In this document: in pieces, positions 60,246 to 64,000 of the stretch | Layout: every line of letters starts with the position of its first letter | Numbering within the stretch: position 1 is the first letter of the stretch | Assembly (NCBI GenBank): GCA_028023455.1 | Contig: JAQFVV010006294.1 | Coordinates: 3,313,001-3,377,000, forward strand | Reading direction: 5' to 3' | DNA length: 64,000 nt | Origin: Epiperipatus broadwayi | Taxonomy: Eukaryota; Onychophora; Udeonychophora; Euonychophora; Peripatidae | The notes under the pieces: model-generated | What the model saw: the letters and a program-made list of their open reading frames with translations, nothing else | Databases searched by the model: none | Told to the model about the DNA's origin: nothing | Program-made: the position numbers and the translations under genes

Positions 60246-61193
60246 CTCATAAATTTATTATAAAATAGTAAATTAATTACTAAAATTAGAACATTACATA
60301 GTCTATTCTGGAGTTAAATATTTGTCTCTACTATTTGCTGTGTATTTGTAACATTATCAGTAGTACCATTAGAAACAGAACAAAAAGAAAACCAACTAGC
60401 CAGATTTTAATATAAATATGTTGTAATTACCATATTCATTTTAATTATTATTTTAATGAAAAAATTGTTGCAGTTGTTATTATTTTGACTGCTTATTCTA
60501 AATACTATTTGAAAAAGTTCTTATTGTGTTTTGTGCTAAACTGATTCATCAAAAATAATAATAAATATTAAAATTTTACATTTTCTTATTAAAATAATTT
60601 ATAACCAAAATATTAAATATGATTAATTAAAGTTAATAACCACTATAAATTTACATGTTTTGTTTTGTATTTTACTCAGGAATCTGAATGCAGAATTCAG
60701 CTCTTTTACTTTCAAATTCTTAATAACTTATCAGAATAATAATAATAAAAAAGATTTATGTTTTAACTATTAGAAAAGACTATAATTCTTAACTTACTTT
60801 AATATCACAAATAGCATAATGAATGTATTTATTGTCAAGATTTTGATGGAAATAAAAAAGATAATTAATTATCAAATGTTCTGTGATAATAAAAAAAATC
60901 ATTTAGATAAGAAAGTGAAAAATTAAGAATTAAAGTTGTATTTATTTAATGCCATTATAGATTAATCTTGTAACAATTCACCTTTTAAAAATACCATGAG
61001 ATATCTTTTAAAAATATAAGCATTCATAGTAACAAGTTGTGAGAATATTCTAACATTAGATGAAATATTTTTTATTTAAAAATTAAGTAGAAACAAAATC
61101 AGAAAATAATAATTACATGTACATATTCAATTCACAATACCCTTTCAGCTATATTGCCATTATTTACTTTCAATGACACTTCACACTGGTATT
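60246..61193. other. AT-rich non-coding DNA, nothing recognised
   Basis: No coding phrase or repeat. Confidence 0.5.
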
Positions 61194-61645
61194 ATAGGGT
61201 GTCCATATGTCTTGATGAGCCAACAAATTTTTTCCTGATAGTTAGTTGTCCCGGTTTTCTTAACCACTCATTTTAATTTTTACTTTTATTTTTATTATTT
61301 AATTTTTAATTTTAACTTTATTCATTTTAATATTTTATAATTAATTTTTTGATTAGTTAATCAGTATTTTTCTCAAAATGAATGTGGTTCCCCATTATTT
61401 TTGTATGTTAGTAATAATTGGTTTCAATTTGTGATTTTGTTTTGATTGATAATATATGTATACAAACAATTACCTTTTGCTTTTGTTTATATTACGAAAC
61501 GAATGTATTGATTGTTAGTAATATAAATGTGATTATATGTTTTATTATTTTTTTAAATTTCGTACTGAAATATACAATAATCCCCAGTGAATTTTTTTTT
61601 GGCGTGTGTTCTGATTAAGCCCTGTGGAAATATGGACACCCTACT
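61194..61645. mobile_element. Non-autonomous hAT element, 452 bp
   Basis: The ends read TAGGGTGTCCATATGTC (left) and, inward from the right, TAGGGTGTCCATATTTCC. Inside the left end is TTGTCCCGGTTTTC, a word seen in a widespread hAT MITE type whose ends start TAGGGTG-x-CCATA. The element is flanked by CTGGTATT on both sides (61186-61193 and 61646-61653), an exact 8-bp target duplication as expected for hAT. The interior is AT-rich and encodes no transposase. The 66-codon frame at 61,418-61,618 is not hAT-like. Confidence 0.85.
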
Positions 61646-62599
61646 CTGGTATTGATAATTCGTCGTCTTATTTCTTAAATGTTTTTTTGTGCTACTAATA
61701 TAATAAGAAATTTAAAATTTGTAATTTTCTTTTTTTATGAAGTTTAATGATTGTAAAATGTTTTTAAAGTATACATGATGCTATAGTGACTTGTGTTAAA
61801 AAGATAGAAACAAATGTTAAACAATTACTAACACCGATAAAATGTTGACACATTTTTGTGTGTTACTTTATCTTTAGTTTGTTTAAAAATATAATAGTAT
61901 ACTGCAAAAAAAAAAAAATCTTTTAGATTTTGGCCATATTGGATTAATATAAATGCAAAGAGAATTATCAGCTTGTTTTATAAAAGATGGAAAAAGGCTT
62001 CCATCAGGATTTTTAATTTTAAAAAAATCTTTCAATATATAAATATTTTGACTTGTAAAATAATTTTTTATGAGACATTAACATTTAAATATAATATTTG
62101 CAGAATAATGTTCCAAGTAATATCTTAATGAGAATACCATATTTATTAAGTTCTCTTCTCATCCCCCTCATATTGATGTGATGTGATCTGGATAGTGCTG
62201 CCACCTAATTTTTTTTAAAAAAGAAAATGTAATAATTTGTACAAAATTAGTAATTATAAAGAAGAAGAAGTTTATATTGTTATAAAATTAGTAATAATTC
62301 TAGCAGTTCTTTTTTTATTGTATTATTAGATATTTAATAAAATATAATTACATGTATTTTTCGATTTATTTATTTACTGTGAGCTATGTTTGAGTATTAT
62401 ATGTTTTCAAAAAATTCCAAAAAAAATTTTTTTTTCTCAAAGTAACCTTTATTAATAAAAGACTACAAAAATTTTGGGTACACTTACCCATTGAGGATTA
62501 CACAGTGATTCAATGTAACAAGGTAAAATGTACATATGTTCAAAAATAATTACATCCATAAACATTGCTGTAATGTGATTAATGTGTATCTGTATGTGG
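61646..62599. other. AT-rich non-coding DNA, nothing recognised
   Basis: No coding phrase or repeat. Confidence 0.5.
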
Positions 62600-63640
62600 A
62601 TCCACATGGCCCAGCCATTGAGAAGTTAACCATCACCCAATGGTCTCACCCCTGGGGCCCCGAAGCGAAGACTCAAAAGCTTCAGCTGAATGGGTGAAGT
62701 CCAGCATTGTGCCAACCACCACAACAGGCAGCGAGATCCAAGGCCCAAGTTCACCAAGCAATAGACTCTCGAACCATAGCCGAGCCATGTCAAGACAATT
62801 CTGAATACCTCTGCCTCCCAATTAGCAGTCCAAATGAGCAGGGACCACAATCGGTCTACCTGCCCAGAATTGGAAAGCCAACTTGGGTAAAAACTAAGAA
62901 GTAATAAGTAAAGAACCAGATCGACACTGCCCAAAACCAGCCTATCAGGGACACAGCAGCCAACCAGAGCAGGAATAGCACCAACTTTGACTGTGTAGCC
63001 CCCCAGTAGGTGTTCTGGGCAGTGGCAAAATTGTTAACAGCCCACACCATAAACCAGATACCTAATGTCTACACCAGCCACCCCTGAAGAAAACGGGGGG
63101 AGTGCAGACCCATGCCCACAAAACAGAACTCCATCCATGTTACAAAAAAAAAAAATGGTGATGGCTCAAAATAGACCAACCGCTTTACAAATGCACTAAA
63201 TTTAAAGCTAACAAATGAAACCTAATGATAGTGAGTGCAAATGAACACTGACCTATCAAATAATCCATCAAGGAGTGCGGTAGCCCTTTGTGGCAAAGTC
63301 CATGTGAAGGTAGTGACTTTCACTCTCCCAGCAGGTTTTCCCAGGCTAGACAATAATCGTTGACCATCCCCCAAATGAACCAAGCCCCTTATGATCACTA
63401 TCACCACACTTGAGGGAAAGGAGTGCAAACTCACACCCACCAATACATTTAATTCATGTAGTCTTGAAATCAAGCTGGATTTACATGCACACCATGGGAA
63501 TAAATAATATATCCATATCATCTTGCACACTGAGGTCAATGGAGCTGAACATCCGCCCTTGATCATCATCAGACTCCTGTGTCTGCAAATGTTCACAGCA
63601 GCTGCTAAACCCACCAACCAAAGTCCTTCAAGATTCACAA
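62600..63640. other. GC-rich block, about 1 kb, unassigned
   Basis: Composition changes abruptly to roughly balanced GC with many CC/GG words (CCCCTGGGGCCCCGAAGCG, ACGGGGGGAGTGCAG) and reverts near 63,640. Overlapping open frames on both strands (minus 62,626-62,934 and 63,222-63,638; plus 62,707-62,904) give no recognisable protein. Minus-strand frames look membrane-like only because of Leu/Val/Trp codons. An A12 run at 63,146 splits it. It may be the decayed interior of a retroelement, a processed transcript or a transferred segment. Confidence 0.5.
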
Positions 63641-64000
63641 TGATTTTTCTTTGTTGATACTAATTGGATTCTGCTTTTTTTGATTGGATTTTAGGTTTCG
63701 GTTAGTAATGAATGATACAAGTATAATCTGAAAGTTTGTTGTTAAACTTTGGAAAATTCTCAATAATTATTGCTTGAAAAGTATGATTAATTTGTAGCTT
63801 CAAAGTTTCTGTTTAGGTCTAAAACATCATTTGTACTCATTTTTGTCTTTAGATCATTATTTTTTAGCTCAGGAATCACTTCATTGTAGTTCTGTGTTGA
63901 TTTGAAAATTTTTTATTTATTGATTTTTTTAGGGGTGGAGGGATCCACCGGAAGGGGAGTGATAACTTCTGTCCTGATCATAGGAGAAATCTGATTTTTG
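63641..64000. other. AT-rich non-coding DNA, nothing recognised
   Basis: A short GC-richer word GGTGGAGGGATCCACCGGAA near 63,934 contains a 6-bp inverted repeat. The window then ends. Confidence 0.45.

Noticed and set aside
62707-62904. 65-codon plus-strand ORF in the GC-rich block
   Set aside because: Open frames are expected on both strands in GC-richer DNA. No domain is seen and the opposite strand is equally open.

Overview
This is a very AT-rich, CpG-poor stretch of animal nuclear DNA. The evidence is the mix of old transposable elements: Merlin, piggyBac, Tigger/pogo and hAT DNA transposons, jockey-like and RTE LINEs, and tRNA-derived SINE heads. No bacterial-style operons, rRNA or intact long ORFs are present, and the longest open frame is 179 codons, inside a dead transposase. 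The composition and TE mix fit an invertebrate metazoan with a methylated germline, but the species cannot be fixed from the sequence. Most of the window reads as intergenic or giant-intron DNA.

Layout. 1-7 kb: a broken Merlin transposase (about 1.09-2.01 kb), a possible minus-strand exon (3.55-3.66 kb), a piggyBac transposase N-terminus (4.5-5.0 kb) divergent from a small CpG-bearing ORF (5.1-5.3 kb), then a degenerate tandem array of ~200-bp units and a long (TA)n. 8-18 kb: four tRNA-like SINE heads, a LINE 3' fragment and a CpG-retaining block (11.3-13.6 kb) with a TATA box and an RFX X-box. 18-25 kb: several foldback elements and a complete but dead Tigger element with TIRs and a TA duplication (22,774-25,062). 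25-35 kb: microsatellites, minisatellites, diverged dispersed repeats and a short TIR element.

40-53 kb: a decayed jockey-like LINE (40.3-42.9 kb), an RTE 3' end (44.05-44.19 kb), a foldback, the best candidate for a genuine host gene start (promoter-like DNA and a first exon with a perfect GTAAGT donor at 47,929), a pogo fragment and a decayed RTE LINE (50.25-52.95 kb). 53-64 kb: an exact 127-bp tandem duplication, a near-perfect palindrome (57.3-57.7 kb), a pre-miRNA-like hairpin (60.2 kb), a non-autonomous hAT element with an 8-bp target duplication (61.2-61.6 kb) and an unassigned GC-rich block (62.6-63.6 kb).

No multi-gene pathway or new defence-like system is visible. The most useful leads are the candidate host promoters and exons, the foldback elements and hairpins, and the GC-rich block at the right end. 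Coordinates of degenerate elements are approximate. All homology calls were made by reading translations by eye, with no database search.
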